Assembly (NCBI RefSeq): GCF_019145495.1
Contig: NZ_JAHSTU010000004.1
Location: 558,001-622,000 of the forward strand
Reading direction: 5' to 3'
Source: Pseudomonas azerbaijanoccidentalis
Lineage (GTDB): Bacteria > Pseudomonadota > Gammaproteobacteria > Pseudomonadales > Pseudomonadaceae
Length of the DNA: 64,000 nucleotides
A program made the position numbers and the translations under genes. Shown here piece by piece: positions 52,060 to 60,899 of this stretch (positions are counted from its first letter, which is position 1; each line of letters opens with the position of its first letter). The notes below the pieces were generated by a model. It saw only the letters and a list, made by a program, of their open reading frames with translations. It made no database searches and was not told where the DNA came from.

Positions 52060-54018
52060 ATGCAAGTCGATCTCGATGTAGGTGGGGCGCAGGTTGCAGG
52101 GCTACCACGCTTTCAGCAGGCGCTGATTCAAGGGCGGCGATTGCGCCAGCTTGCGATGGGCTTGGGTGTGCTGGCAGCGGCAGGGGTGTTGTGCGGGTTT
52201 TTTGTCGGGTTATTTGCACCGCAATCGCTTTGGCCTGCGTTGCTGTTCAATCAGAGCGCGGCCTTGCTGGTGGTGGTGGCGGGCCTGCAATCCGCTTGGT
52301 GGGTGACGCAATGGCGTGCACGGGCGATCAATCCACCAGTCGCAGAAGTTGTCGTCCAGGACACCGACCCGGCGACGGGTTGGTATGAGCGACTACTGGA
52401 AAAGATCAGTCAGCGCGGGTCGATGACACTCAAGCAGATCGGTGCACCCACGTTGTGGCTGGGTGGTTGGGCGTTGTTGAGTTTGTTCTGCGTGGAACAA
52501 GCCTGGAACCTGAGCTTGCCACCGGCCGCGCTGGGCTTGTCGGCCACCGTTGGTGCCTCCCTGGCGTTGCTGCTGGCGTTTGGTTTGCTGGTGCTTGAGC
52601 GTCATCTGGCCCAGGAAAACACTGCGCAATGGCCTGAAGCCGTAGTGTTATCGCAGCTGACGCGGGTAGCCATCATTAGTTTGGTGCTGGGTGCGTTATG
52701 CCTGCTGTTTGGCAATGACACTTCTGTATGGCCTGTGCGCCTGGCGGTATTGATCGGCCTGTTGCCTGGGCTCGTCGCGGTGGAGTTGTTGCTGCGTGCA
52801 GTGCTGTCGTTGTTCAGCCCGCGCCGCGAGCAAGTCGAACCCGCGCTGCTGGCGCACAGCTTTATCGCCGACCTGCTGCGTTGGCCGCCACAGCCTTTGC
52901 TGGCGTTGCAGCACGAACTGCATAACCGCTTTGGCATCGATCTGCGGCAAATCTGGGCGTTCACCTTTATGCGCCGGGCGTTTTTGCCAGTGCTGGGTGT
53001 TGTAGCGGTGGTGGGTTGGTCACTGACCGGTATTCACGAAATACCGCTGCAAGGCCGTGGTATCTACGAGCGTTTTGGCAAACCGGTAGAGGTGTTCGGT
53101 CCCGGTTTGCACGCCGGCTTACCTTGGCCGTTGGGGCGGGTCCTGAATGTTGAAAACGGTGTGGTGCATGAGTTGGCCACCAGCGTCGGCGATACCTCCG
53201 CCCCGACACAGGTAGCATCGGCCGAAGGGCCAGCACCAATCACGGCCAATCGGTTGTGGGATGCCAGCCATGTGAACGACAAGTCCCAAGTGATTGCCAG
53301 CAGTCGCGCCGACAAGCAGAGCTTCCAGATCGTCAACATGGACGTGCGCTTCGTTTACCGCATTGGCCTGACCGATCAAGCCGCGTTGGCAGCCACCTAT
53401 AACAGCGCGGATGTGCCGACGCTGATCCGCAGCACTGCCAGCCGGATTCTGGTGCACGACTTCGCCTCGCGCACGCTCGATGGTCTGCTCGGTGAAGACA
53501 GGGTAGGGCTGGCACAAGAGATTGGCCGTGCGGTTCAGGCGGATCTGCAACGGCTCGACAGTGGCGTGGAAATCCTTGCTACGGTAGTCGAAGCGATTCA
53601 TCCGCCTGCCGGTGCAGCCAACGCTTATCACGGAGTGCAAGCGGCACAGATTGGCGTGCAGGCATTGATCGCCCGTGAACGTGGCGCCGCCGCTGAAGCG
53701 ACCAACCAGGCGCAATTGCAGGCCAGTGTTGCCCGCGATCAAGCCACGGCCAGCGCGCGAGAAATCAACGCGAGTGCCCAAGCTACGGACCTGAAGTTCA
53801 GCGCCGAGCAGAAGGCTTATGCCAGCGCCGGCCAGGCCTTCGTGCTGGAGCAGTACCTTGGTCAACTTTCCCAAGGGTTGGCCAACGCCAGGTTGCTGGT
53901 GCTCGATCATCGTCTGGGCGGCAGCAGCAATGCACCGACCATCGACCTTCGTCCTTTCACGTTGCCGGCTGATCCCGTGCCGCCGCATAAATCCGCTCAG
54001 CCAGGAGCTGCCAATTGA
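52060..54018 (+). CDS. SPFH (HflK-like) protein with polytopic N-terminal domain
   Basis: 652 aa from ATG 52060 (GGGG just upstream). Seven hydrophobic segments lie at about 33-54, 60-82, 130-147, 157-178, 201-218, 224-250 and 305-325. An SPFH/Band 7 domain then begins at GIYERFGKPVEVFGPGLHAGLPWPLGRV (about 334-361) and ends in an Ala-rich coiled coil (535-595). Usual HflK has one membrane helix, so the 300-residue polytopic domain is an addition. It is first in a four-gene overlapping operon with two more SPFH proteins and a P1B ATPase. Function unknown; scaffolding of the pump is an inference. Confidence 0.85.
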   Translation: MQVDLDVGGAQVAGLPRFQQALIQGRRLRQLAMGLGVLAAAGVLCGFFVGLFAPQSLWPALLFNQSAALLVVVAGLQSAWWVTQWRARAINPPVAEVVVQDTDPATGWYERLLEKISQRGSMTLKQIGAPTLWLGGWALLSLFCVEQAWNLSLPPAALGLSATVGASLALLLAFGLLVLERHLAQENTAQWPEAVVLSQLTRVAIISLVLGALCLLFGNDTSVWPVRLAVLIGLLPGLVAVELLLRAVLSLFSPRREQVEPALLAHSFIADLLRWPPQPLLALQHELHNRFGIDLRQIWAFTFMRRAFLPVLGVVAVVGWSLTGIHEIPLQGRGIYERFGKPVEVFGPGLHAGLPWPLGRVLNVENGVVHELATSVGDTSAPTQVASAEGPAPITANRLWDASHVNDKSQVIASSRADKQSFQIVNMDVRFVYRIGLTDQAALAATYNSADVPTLIRSTASRILVHDFASRTLDGLLGEDRVGLAQEIGRAVQADLQRLDSGVEILATVVEAIHPPAGAANAYHGVQAAQIGVQALIARERGAAAEATNQAQLQASVARDQATASAREINASAQATDLKFSAEQKAYASAGQAFVLEQYLGQLSQGLANARLLVLDHRLGGSSNAPTIDLRPFTLPADPVPPHKSAQPGAAN

Positions 54019-55055
54019 GCCAGTCGCACACCCACGATCACGCGGATCACACCGGCCACGACCACGGCCATGGCGGGCACCATCACGGGCATCATCACCA
54101 CCACCATGGAGACCCACAAGAGGCGGGCCCGTTTCCGTGGCGGCGAATGGGCTGGGCTGCGTTGCTCGTGGCGTTTGCTGTGGCGGCCGCCAGCCTGGTG
54201 CAGGTGCGTTCGGGGGAAGCCACCGTCATCACGCGCTTCGGCAACCCGGCGCGGGTCTTGTTGGAGCCAGGCCTTGGCTGGCGCTGGCCTGCACCCTTCG
54301 AAGCGGCGATCCCGGTAGATCTGCGACTGCGGACTACCTCCAGCGGTTTGCAGGACGTGGGCACACGGGATGGCTTGCGCATCATCGTTCAGGCGTATGT
54401 CGCCTGGCAGGTGCAAGGCGACCCGGACAACGTGCAGCGCTTCATGCGTGCCGTGCAGAATCAACCCGATGAAGCCGCGCGACAAATTCGGACTTTTATT
54501 GGCTCTGCACTGGAAACCACCGCCAGCAGTTTCGACTTGGCCAACTTGGTGAACACCGACGCCAATCAAGTGCATATCGCCGATTTCGAAACGCAACTGC
54601 GTCAGCAAATCGATCAACAGTTGCTCACCACCTATGGTGTTCGCGTTCTGCAAGTCGGCATTGAGCGGCTGACCTTGCCCTCGGTGACGCTCACGGCGAC
54701 GGTTGATCGCATGCGCGCCGAGCGCGAAACCATCGCCACCGAACGCACGGCCATCGGCAAGCGTGAAGCGGCGCAAATTCGCTCGGCTGCAGAACGTGAT
54801 GCGCGAATCGTACAAGCCGATGCCACGGTGAAAGCGGCGGACATCGAAGCGCAGTCTCGCGTTGAAGCGGCGCAGATTTATGGTCGTGCATACGCCGGTT
54901 CGCCACAGCTTTACAACCTGCTGCGTTCACTCGACACCTTGGGCACCGTGGTCACGCCGGGGACAAAGCTGATCCTGCGCACTGACGCGGCGCCATTCCG
55001 CGTGCTGGTCGATGGGCCGCCCACCCTCGAAACCAAATCTGGGTCGCAACCATGA
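54015..55055 (+). CDS. SPFH (HflC-like) protein with histidine-rich N-terminus
   Basis: 346 aa from TTG 54015, inside the TTGA overlap with the previous stop. Residues 1-31 contain 16 histidines, including a run of six (26-31), which is a likely metal-binding leader. One membrane helix (about 45-64) follows. The SPFH domain starts SGEATVITRFGNPARVLLEPGLGWRWPAPFEA, and a long coiled coil (about 235-300) contains RAERETIATERTAIGKREAAQI. The histidine tail would face the cytoplasm if the helix has the usual orientation. It pairs with the metal ATPase gene two places downstream. Confidence 0.87.
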   Translation: MSQSHTHDHADHTGHDHGHGGHHHGHHHHHHGDPQEAGPFPWRRMGWAALLVAFAVAAASLVQVRSGEATVITRFGNPARVLLEPGLGWRWPAPFEAAIPVDLRLRTTSSGLQDVGTRDGLRIIVQAYVAWQVQGDPDNVQRFMRAVQNQPDEAARQIRTFIGSALETTASSFDLANLVNTDANQVHIADFETQLRQQIDQQLLTTYGVRVLQVGIERLTLPSVTLTATVDRMRAERETIATERTAIGKREAAQIRSAAERDARIVQADATVKAADIEAQSRVEAAQIYGRAYAGSPQLYNLLRSLDTLGTVVTPGTKLILRTDAAPFRVLVDGPPTLETKSGSQP

Positions 55056-56110
55056 GTGTGGTTCCACGTGGAACAAATGAGTTGAGCAGCCCCTGGATTC
55101 AGGCAGGACGCTTGGCATTTCTGGCGTTGTACGCGGTGACGGTTCTCGCTGCGTTGGCATGGGCGTTTTCCAACGTGCGTCAAATCGATCCACAGAATCG
55201 TGCAGTGATTTTGCACTTCGGCGCATTGGATCGCATTCAGAACGCCGGGTTATTGTTGGCTTGGCCGCGCCCGTTTGAGCAGGTGGTTTTATTACCGGCT
55301 GCGGATCGAGTCATTGAGCGTCGGGTGGAAAGTCTGCTGCGCAGTGATGCGGCGTTACAGGCCGATCGCGTGGCCAGTTTCGCCACGCCAATCAGCGATG
55401 CGCTGGCCGGCTCCGGCTATTTGCTGACCGGTGATGCCGGGGTGGTGCAACTCGATGTGCGGGTTTTCTACAAGGTCACCGAGCCGTACGCTTTCGTGCT
55501 GCAAGGTGAACATATGCTGCCGGCACTGGATCGACTGGTGACCCGCAGTGCCGTCGCACTGACCGCTGCCCGCGATCTGGATACCATTCTGGTTGCCCGT
55601 CCAGAGCTGATCGGAGCTGACAACCAAGCGGCCGAACGACGCGAGCGCCTGCGGGGTGATCTGGTGCAGGGGATCAATCAACGCTTGGCAGAACTGAGTT
55701 CGACCGGCCAAGGGTTGGGGATAGAAGTCGCACGCGTCGACGTTCAGTCGAGTTTGCCCGGGCCTGCGGTCAATGCCTTCAACGCCGTACTGACCGCCAG
55801 CCAGCAGGCCGACAAAGCCGTCGCCAACGCGCGCACCGACGCCGAGAAACTGAACCAGTCTGCCAACGAGCAAGCCGACCGCGCGCTGCAAGTTGCTCAT
55901 GCTCAGGCCAGTGAACGGTTGGCTAAAGCGTCGGCTGACACCGCCACGGTGTTGAGCCTGGCCAAGGCGCAACAACAGGGCACCGACCCGCAAATGCTGC
56001 TGCGGATCTACCGCGAGCGGATGCCGAAGATTCTCGGTCAGGCGGGGTCGGTGACCACGGTCAACCCCAAAGACGATTCCCGCCTGATCATTCAGGGAGC
56101 TGCACAATGA
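55052..56110 (+). CDS. SPFH (HflC/HflK-like) protein, third of the operon
   Basis: 352 aa from ATG 55052 in a 4-bp overlap. One membrane helix (about 19-40) precedes the SPFH domain (QIDPQNRAVILHFGALDRIQNAGLLLAWPRPFE). A coiled-coil tail (about 250-310) follows. A parS site covers codons 4-8 (VPRGT). It has a 4-bp overlap with the ATPase gene. The three proteins have dissimilar sequences, so they are expected to form a hetero-oligomer, as HflK and HflC do. Confidence 0.85.
   Translation: MSVVPRGTNELSSPWIQAGRLAFLALYAVTVLAALAWAFSNVRQIDPQNRAVILHFGALDRIQNAGLLLAWPRPFEQVVLLPAADRVIERRVESLLRSDAALQADRVASFATPISDALAGSGYLLTGDAGVVQLDVRVFYKVTEPYAFVLQGEHMLPALDRLVTRSAVALTAARDLDTILVARPELIGADNQAAERRERLRGDLVQGINQRLAELSSTGQGLGIEVARVDVQSSLPGPAVNAFNAVLTASQQADKAVANARTDAEKLNQSANEQADRALQVAHAQASERLAKASADTATVLSLAKAQQQGTDPQMLLRIYRERMPKILGQAGSVTTVNPKDDSRLIIQGAAQ
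55061..55074. other. parS: parS site 4 (in third SPFH gene)
   Basis: Perfect GTTCCACGTGGAAC core near the start of the gene, read in a different frame from the others (VPRGT in place of FHVE). Confidence 0.93.
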
Positions 56111-57942
56111 CTGCGCAAACTGCCGCTGCACCGAGCCTGTTGTCCTCGGCCGAACAACGCAGCGCTGCCCGCCAGTTGACGCTGGCGATGCTTGCACTCG
56201 GCTTGCTCGCGCTTGGGCTGGTCTGGCGCTGGTTGTCGCCAGAGCAAATCGGTGTCAGCCAATTGCTGCTGGGTTTCGCTTCGTTGCTGGTGGCCGTGCC
56301 GGTGATGCGATCGGCGTGGTACAGCCTGCGTTATCCGAGCCTGCATGGCATCACCGATCAGTTGATCGCATTGGCCATGCTCGGTGCCTGGGCCACTGGT
56401 GATTTGCTGACGGCGGCGTTGCTGCCGATCATCATGATCTTTGGCCACGTGCTGGAAGAGCGCAGCGTGATCGGTTCTCAGGAGGCGATTCATGCCCTCG
56501 GCCAACTGACGCGCAGCCACGCCCGCAAGGTGCAGGCCGATGGCGCCATCATCGAGGTCGACAACGGCACGCTCAATGCGGGCGACGTGGTGGAGGTGCG
56601 CGCCGGTGATCGTGTGCCGGCGGATGGTCGAGTGTTGTCCGGGCAGGCGAGCCTGGACACGGCATCGATTACCGGTGAGTCAGTACCGATAGAAGCGGGC
56701 GTCGGTATGTCGGTGTTCGGCGGGGCGATCAACCTCGATGGCTTGCTGCGCATCGAGGTCACCCGGACCGGGCAGGATTCGACCCTCGGCAAAGTTATCG
56801 CGCTGATGCAAAACGCCGAACGTTCCAAGCCACCGATCACGCGATTGCTGGAGCGTTACGCGGGCAGTTACATGGTGTTGGTGTTGCTGCTCGCGGCGGT
56901 AACCTGGTTCATCACCAATGATGCCCAGGCCATGCTCGCGGTGTTGGTGGCGGCGTGTCCTTGTGCTTTGGTGCTGTCGGCGCCCGCCACGGCTATTGCC
57001 GGTGTGGCGGTGGCCGCACGGCATGGAATCCTGATCCGCAGTTCGGCCTTTCTTGAAGAACTGGCGGACCTGACCTCACTGGTGGTCGACAAGACCGGCA
57101 CCCTGACCTTCGGCACCTTGCGCCTGCAATCGATCGCGAGCCCGATTGAGGATCGCAGCCATGTCTTGAAACTGGCGGCCAGTCTCGGTTCGGCCAGCAG
57201 CCACCCGGTCAGCCGTGCGCTGGCCGGATTGGTGACTCAGGAGCATTTTGTGCTGCTTTCGGACATTCACGAGCGCCAGGGGCTCGGCGTGGTGGCGATG
57301 ACCGAGCAGGGCGAAGCCGCGCTCGGGCGGCCTGAATTGTTCGCCCATCTGGGCGTTAGCACGTCAGCGGTTCCCGAGCACGACGGGCCGATTGCCGGGC
57401 TGGCGCTCAACGGCGAGTTCCTCGCTTGGTTGTTGCTTGCTGACAGCGTCAAACCGGAAGCGAAGTTTGCCCTGAGTGAATTGCGCGAGCTGGGTTTGGG
57501 GCGACAACTGTTGCTCACCGGCGACCGCAAAAGCGTTGCGCAGACTTTGGCGCGGGAAGTCGGTATTCGCGACGTTGAAGCGCAAGCCTTGCCCGAGGAC
57601 AAACTCAATCGCGTGCTCAAGGAAATCGACAGCGGCTTTCGGCCAATGGTGGTAGGTGACGGCATCAACGATTCCCTGGCCCTCAAGGCCGGCGTGGTCG
57701 GGGTGGCGATGGGCGCGGGCGGGGCGGACATTGCCCTGGCGTCGGCCGACATCGTGTTGATCGGCAGCGACCTGCGCCGGCTCGGGACCTGCGTGCGTTT
57801 GAGTCGCCAGTGCCGGCAGACGTTACAGGTCAATGTGATCATTGGTTTGGGCTGGACGCTGGCTATCGTGGCCTTCGCCGCCTTCGGCTGGCTATCGTGG
57901 CCTTCGCCGCCTTCGGCTGGCTCGGTGCGGCAGGCGCGATGA
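56107..57942 (+). CDS. P1B-type metal-transporting ATPase, C-terminally frameshifted
   Basis: 611 aa as read. All catalytic motifs are present: TGES (189-192), CPC in the transport helix (284-286), DKTGT with D328, HP (366-367), and GDGIND (517-522). No N-terminal heavy-metal-binding domain is seen; the histidine-rich SPFH protein may take its place. A 29-bp tandem repeat at 57861-57918 shifts the frame near residue 595, so the protein ends in 16 unrelated residues. One repeat copy would give 636 aa ending at 58046 with the final helix HNLSTLLVLGNAGRLL. The metal cannot be assigned. It is fused in an operon with the three SPFH genes. Confidence 0.85.
   Translation: MTAQTAAAPSLLSSAEQRSAARQLTLAMLALGLLALGLVWRWLSPEQIGVSQLLLGFASLLVAVPVMRSAWYSLRYPSLHGITDQLIALAMLGAWATGDLLTAALLPIIMIFGHVLEERSVIGSQEAIHALGQLTRSHARKVQADGAIIEVDNGTLNAGDVVEVRAGDRVPADGRVLSGQASLDTASITGESVPIEAGVGMSVFGGAINLDGLLRIEVTRTGQDSTLGKVIALMQNAERSKPPITRLLERYAGSYMVLVLLLAAVTWFITNDAQAMLAVLVAACPCALVLSAPATAIAGVAVAARHGILIRSSAFLEELADLTSLVVDKTGTLTFGTLRLQSIASPIEDRSHVLKLAASLGSASSHPVSRALAGLVTQEHFVLLSDIHERQGLGVVAMTEQGEAALGRPELFAHLGVSTSAVPEHDGPIAGLALNGEFLAWLLLADSVKPEAKFALSELRELGLGRQLLLTGDRKSVAQTLAREVGIRDVEAQALPEDKLNRVLKEIDSGFRPMVVGDGINDSLALKAGVVGVAMGAGGADIALASADIVLIGSDLRRLGTCVRLSRQCRQTLQVNVIIGLGWTLAIVAFAAFGWLSWPSPPSAGSVRQAR
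57861..57918 (+). repeat. 29-bp tandem duplication that breaks the ATPase frame
   Basis: Two exact copies (57861-57889 and 57890-57918) begin GGCTATCGTGGCCTTCGCCG and end CTTCGGCT. Because 29 is not a multiple of three, the second copy changes the frame. Removal of one copy rejoins the frame to the stop at 58046 and gives exactly 637 codons. Confidence 0.95.
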
Positions 57943-58046
57943 TTGCGGCGCTGCTGCATAACCTCAGCACATTGCTGGTGCTGGGCAACGCCGGGCGCTT
58001 GCTGCGATTTCAGGAGCCGTTGCTGAAACTGAAGGATGAGAATTGA
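57919..58046 (+). pseudogene. displaced C-terminal coding segment of the ATPase
   Basis: In the frame of the single-copy gene this reads LGAAGAMIAALLHNLSTL, then LVLGNAGRLLRF, ending KLKDEN. It is the last transmembrane helix and cytoplasmic tail of the P-type ATPase, now cut off by the upstream frameshift. Confidence 0.8.
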
Positions 58047-58275
58047 GTCTGGCGCCGCAAACGGCTCTAAACCGCTGCGCTGTGGTGTCGCTAGATCGTT
58101 AGAACTGTCTGCCGTGTCCGCAGTCATCTAAGGTGAGGGCACGGCATTTTGTGTATTCGCGGCGTGTGAGTTGGTACAACGCGAATCATAGAAAACGGCT
58201 ATTAATTCGATAGCCTGCTATTTTTCCAAGATGGTCTACCCTCTGATCAGACGTCTGAAACAAGGGGGATTCTCC
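58047..58275. other. intergenic gap before the cyclopropane synthase gene
   Basis: 229 bp without a gene. A CTATTTTT element (58218-58225) about 50 bp before the ATG could be a stationary-phase (RpoS-type) -10. RpoS control is known for cfa genes in Pseudomonas, but the match here is only suggestive. Confidence 0.35.
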
Positions 58276-59463
58276 ATGCTCGCGCAACTTCCACCGGCCT
58301 TACAGAATCTGCAGTTACCGCTACGCCTGCGACTCTGGGACGGCCATGAATTCAATCTGGGGCCGACGCCCAGCGTCACGATTGTGGTCAAGGACCCACA
58401 AATGGTCACCCAGTTCACCCATCCCAGCCTGGACGCGCTTGGAGCAGCGTTCGTCGAGGGCAAACTGGAGCTGGAGGGCTCCATCAGTGACGTGATCCGC
58501 GTCTGCGATGAATGGAGTCAGGCGTTGCTGGATGAAGACGACGACAGCCAGCCTGTCCGTACCGTCCACGACAAGGAAACCGACGCCAAGGCGATTTCCT
58601 ACCATTACGACCTCTCTAACGCCTTTTATCAGCTGTGGCTCGACAGCGACATGGCGTATTCCTGCGCTTACTTCGAAACCGGCAGTGAAACCCTGGAGCA
58701 GGCTCAGCAAGCCAAATTTCGCCATCTGTGCCGTAAGTTACGACTGCAACCCGGCGACTATCTTCTGGATGTCGGCTGCGGTTGGGGTGGGTTGGCGCGT
58801 TATGCGGCCCGTGAGTTCGGGGCGAAAGTGTTTGGCATTACGCTCAGCAAGGAACAACTTGCGCTGGCCAGGGAGCGCGTCAAGGCTGAAGGTCTGGAGG
58901 ATCTGGTCGAACTGCAATTGCTCGATTATCGCGATCTGCCGCAGGACGGTCGTTTCGATAAAGTCGTCAGCGTTGGCATGTTCGAGCACGTTGGTCACGC
59001 CAACCTTCCCGAGTACTGCAAAACCCTTTTCGGCGCGGTGAAAGAGGGCGGCCTGGTGATGAACCACGGGATCACCGCCAAACACACTGACGGTCGGCCA
59101 GTGGGACGCGGTGCAGGGGATTTCATCGAGAAATATGTGTTCCCCAACGGCGAGCTACCGCACCTGTCGATGATCTCTGCAGAGATCAGTGAGGCAGGCC
59201 TGGAAATCGTCGATGTCGAGAGCCTGCGCCTGCATTACGCGCGCACGCTGGATCACTGGAGCGAACGTCTGGAAGACAACCTTGAAGCGGCCGGCAAACT
59301 CGTGCCGGAACAGGCCTTGCGTATCTGGCGCCTGTACCTGGCGGGATGCGCCTACGCCTTCGCCCGGGGCTGGATCAACCTGCACCAGATTCTCGCGGTG
59401 AAGGCCCACGCCGACGGCAGTCATGAACTGCCATGGACGCGGGACGATATCTACACCCCTTAA
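58276..59463 (+). CDS. cfa: cyclopropane-fatty-acyl-phospholipid synthase
   Basis: 395 aa from ATG 58276 (GGGGGA upstream). It adds a methylene from SAM to unsaturated phospholipid chains, mostly in stationary phase. The SAM motif is LLDVGCGWGGLA. Conserved SYHYDLSNAFYQLW, YSCAYF, the GMFEHVGHANL block and the C-terminal RLYLAGCAYAFARGW are typical of P. putida CfaB, which starts at the same MLAQLPPALQ. Its stop overlaps that of the convergent cardiolipin synthase gene. Confidence 0.95.
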   Translation: MLAQLPPALQNLQLPLRLRLWDGHEFNLGPTPSVTIVVKDPQMVTQFTHPSLDALGAAFVEGKLELEGSISDVIRVCDEWSQALLDEDDDSQPVRTVHDKETDAKAISYHYDLSNAFYQLWLDSDMAYSCAYFETGSETLEQAQQAKFRHLCRKLRLQPGDYLLDVGCGWGGLARYAAREFGAKVFGITLSKEQLALARERVKAEGLEDLVELQLLDYRDLPQDGRFDKVVSVGMFEHVGHANLPEYCKTLFGAVKEGGLVMNHGITAKHTDGRPVGRGAGDFIEKYVFPNGELPHLSMISAEISEAGLEIVDVESLRLHYARTLDHWSERLEDNLEAAGKLVPEQALRIWRLYLAGCAYAFARGWINLHQILAVKAHADGSHELPWTRDDIYTP

Positions 59464-60899
59464 AGGATGGGTGAAATAAGCCGGGCAACCCGCATGCCGA
59501 CCTGTTGCAGGCGGTGGGTTTCCCGGCCTTCTTCTTTGGCGATTTCGTGGGCCTGGGCGAAGTCGTCGTTGAGCATTTGCTCCACCTGCGCGGCAAATGC
59601 ACTGTCGACCGTCAGCAACATCACTTCGAAATTCAATCGGAACGAGCGGTTATCCATGTTGGCACTGCCAATGGCGGTGATCTCACTGTCGATCAACACC
59701 ACTTTCTGATGCAGGAAACCGGGCTGGTATCGGAACACCCGCACACCGGCGCGCACGGCTTCGAAGGCATAAAGGCTGGACGCGGCGTAGACGATGCGAT
59801 GATCGGGCCGCGACGGCAGCAGAATCCGTACATCCACCCCGCGCAGGACCGCCAGACGCAGGGCCGCGAGTACAGCCTCGTCAGGAATGAAATAGGGGCT
59901 GGTGATCCATACGCGTTCAGTCGCCGCGTAGATGGCTTCGACGAAGAAAAGCGAACAGGTCTCGTAGGAATCCGCCGGACCGCTGGCGAGCATTTGGCAC
60001 AGTACGCCGTCGTCCGGGTACTCCTCCGGCAGGATCAATGGCGGTAAAGAACGCGCCGCCCAGAACCAGTCTTCGGCAAAGGATTCCTGCATGCAAGCCA
60101 CCACCGGCCCGCGCACTTGCACATGGGTATCGCGCCAGGGCGCCAGGGGTGGTTTCTCCCCCATGTATTCATCGCCCACGTTGTGCCCGCCTACGAAGCC
60201 CACAATGCCATCGACCACGACGATCTTGCGGTGATTGCGGAAGTTGACCTGGAAGCGGTTCCACCAGCCGCTGCGGGTGGCGAAGGCTTTGACCTCGACA
60301 CCGCCATCGCGCAGTGACTGCACATAGCTGTGGGGCAGGGAGTGGCTGCCGATTCGGTCATAGAGCAGGTAGATCGCCACGCCTTCGGCTGCTTTTTCCA
60401 GCAACAGTTTGTGCAGGCGCTGGCCGAGGCGGTCGTCGTGAATGATGAAAAACTGAATCAGTACCGCTTCTTTGGCTTGGCCGATGGCATCGAAAATCGC
60501 GTCGAAGGTTGCCCGGCCATTGATCAACAGTCGCACGTCGTTGTTGGCCAGGCAGGGCATGCGTCCGAGCTTCGGCATGGCGCGTAATGACGCGTAGGCG
60601 GTGGAGGCGCGAGCGGTAAGTGCTTCTTCGACCCACGGCCGCCAGTTGAGCTCGGAGATGGCTTTGCGCATTTCTTCGTTGGCCTGGCGCCGGGCCTTGA
60701 TATAACCATCGAAGGTACTGCTGCCGAACACCAGATAGGGAATGAGGGTCAGGTAGGGCATGAAGACCAGTGACAGCGCCCAGGCGATCGAGCCTTGGGC
60801 GGTTCGAACGGTCAACACGGCATGGATTGCTGCGATGGTGCCCAAGGAGTGCAGCAGGGCGATGGTGTAGCCGAAAATATGCGGTCCGAAATAATCCAT
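59460..60899 (-). CDS. clsA: cardiolipin synthase
   Basis: 479 aa. It condenses two phosphatidylglycerols to cardiolipin at the inner membrane. Two N-terminal membrane helices (about 10-30 and 38-58) precede two PLD/HKD motifs: HRKIVVVD (H223, K225, D230) and HQKVVLID (H397, K399, D404). Both are complete. It is convergent with cfa and shares stop-codon bases with it (59460-59463), so two membrane-lipid modifying genes face each other without a gap. Confidence 0.95.
   Translation of the reverse strand: MDYFGPHIFGYTIALLHSLGTIAAIHAVLTVRTAQGSIAWALSLVFMPYLTLIPYLVFGSSTFDGYIKARRQANEEMRKAISELNWRPWVEEALTARASTAYASLRAMPKLGRMPCLANNDVRLLINGRATFDAIFDAIGQAKEAVLIQFFIIHDDRLGQRLHKLLLEKAAEGVAIYLLYDRIGSHSLPHSYVQSLRDGGVEVKAFATRSGWWNRFQVNFRNHRKIVVVDGIVGFVGGHNVGDEYMGEKPPLAPWRDTHVQVRGPVVACMQESFAEDWFWAARSLPPLILPEEYPDDGVLCQMLASGPADSYETCSLFFVEAIYAATERVWITSPYFIPDEAVLAALRLAVLRGVDVRILLPSRPDHRIVYAASSLYAFEAVRAGVRVFRYQPGFLHQKVVLIDSEITAIGSANMDNRSFRLNFEVMLLTVDSAFAAQVEQMLNDDFAQAHEIAKEEGRETHRLQQVGMRVARLISPIL

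Noticed and set aside
54015..56110. Canonical hflK-hflC of the FtsH system
   Set aside because: There are three SPFH genes, no hflX or hfq upstream, and a metal ATPase downstream; the canonical pair lies in the hfq-hflX-hflK-hflC cluster in Pseudomonas, which this is not.
58218..58225. RpoS promoter of the cyclopropane synthase gene
   Set aside because: CTATTTTT is only a partial match to an RpoS -10 and no start site is known, so it is noted in the gap entry but not listed as a promoter.
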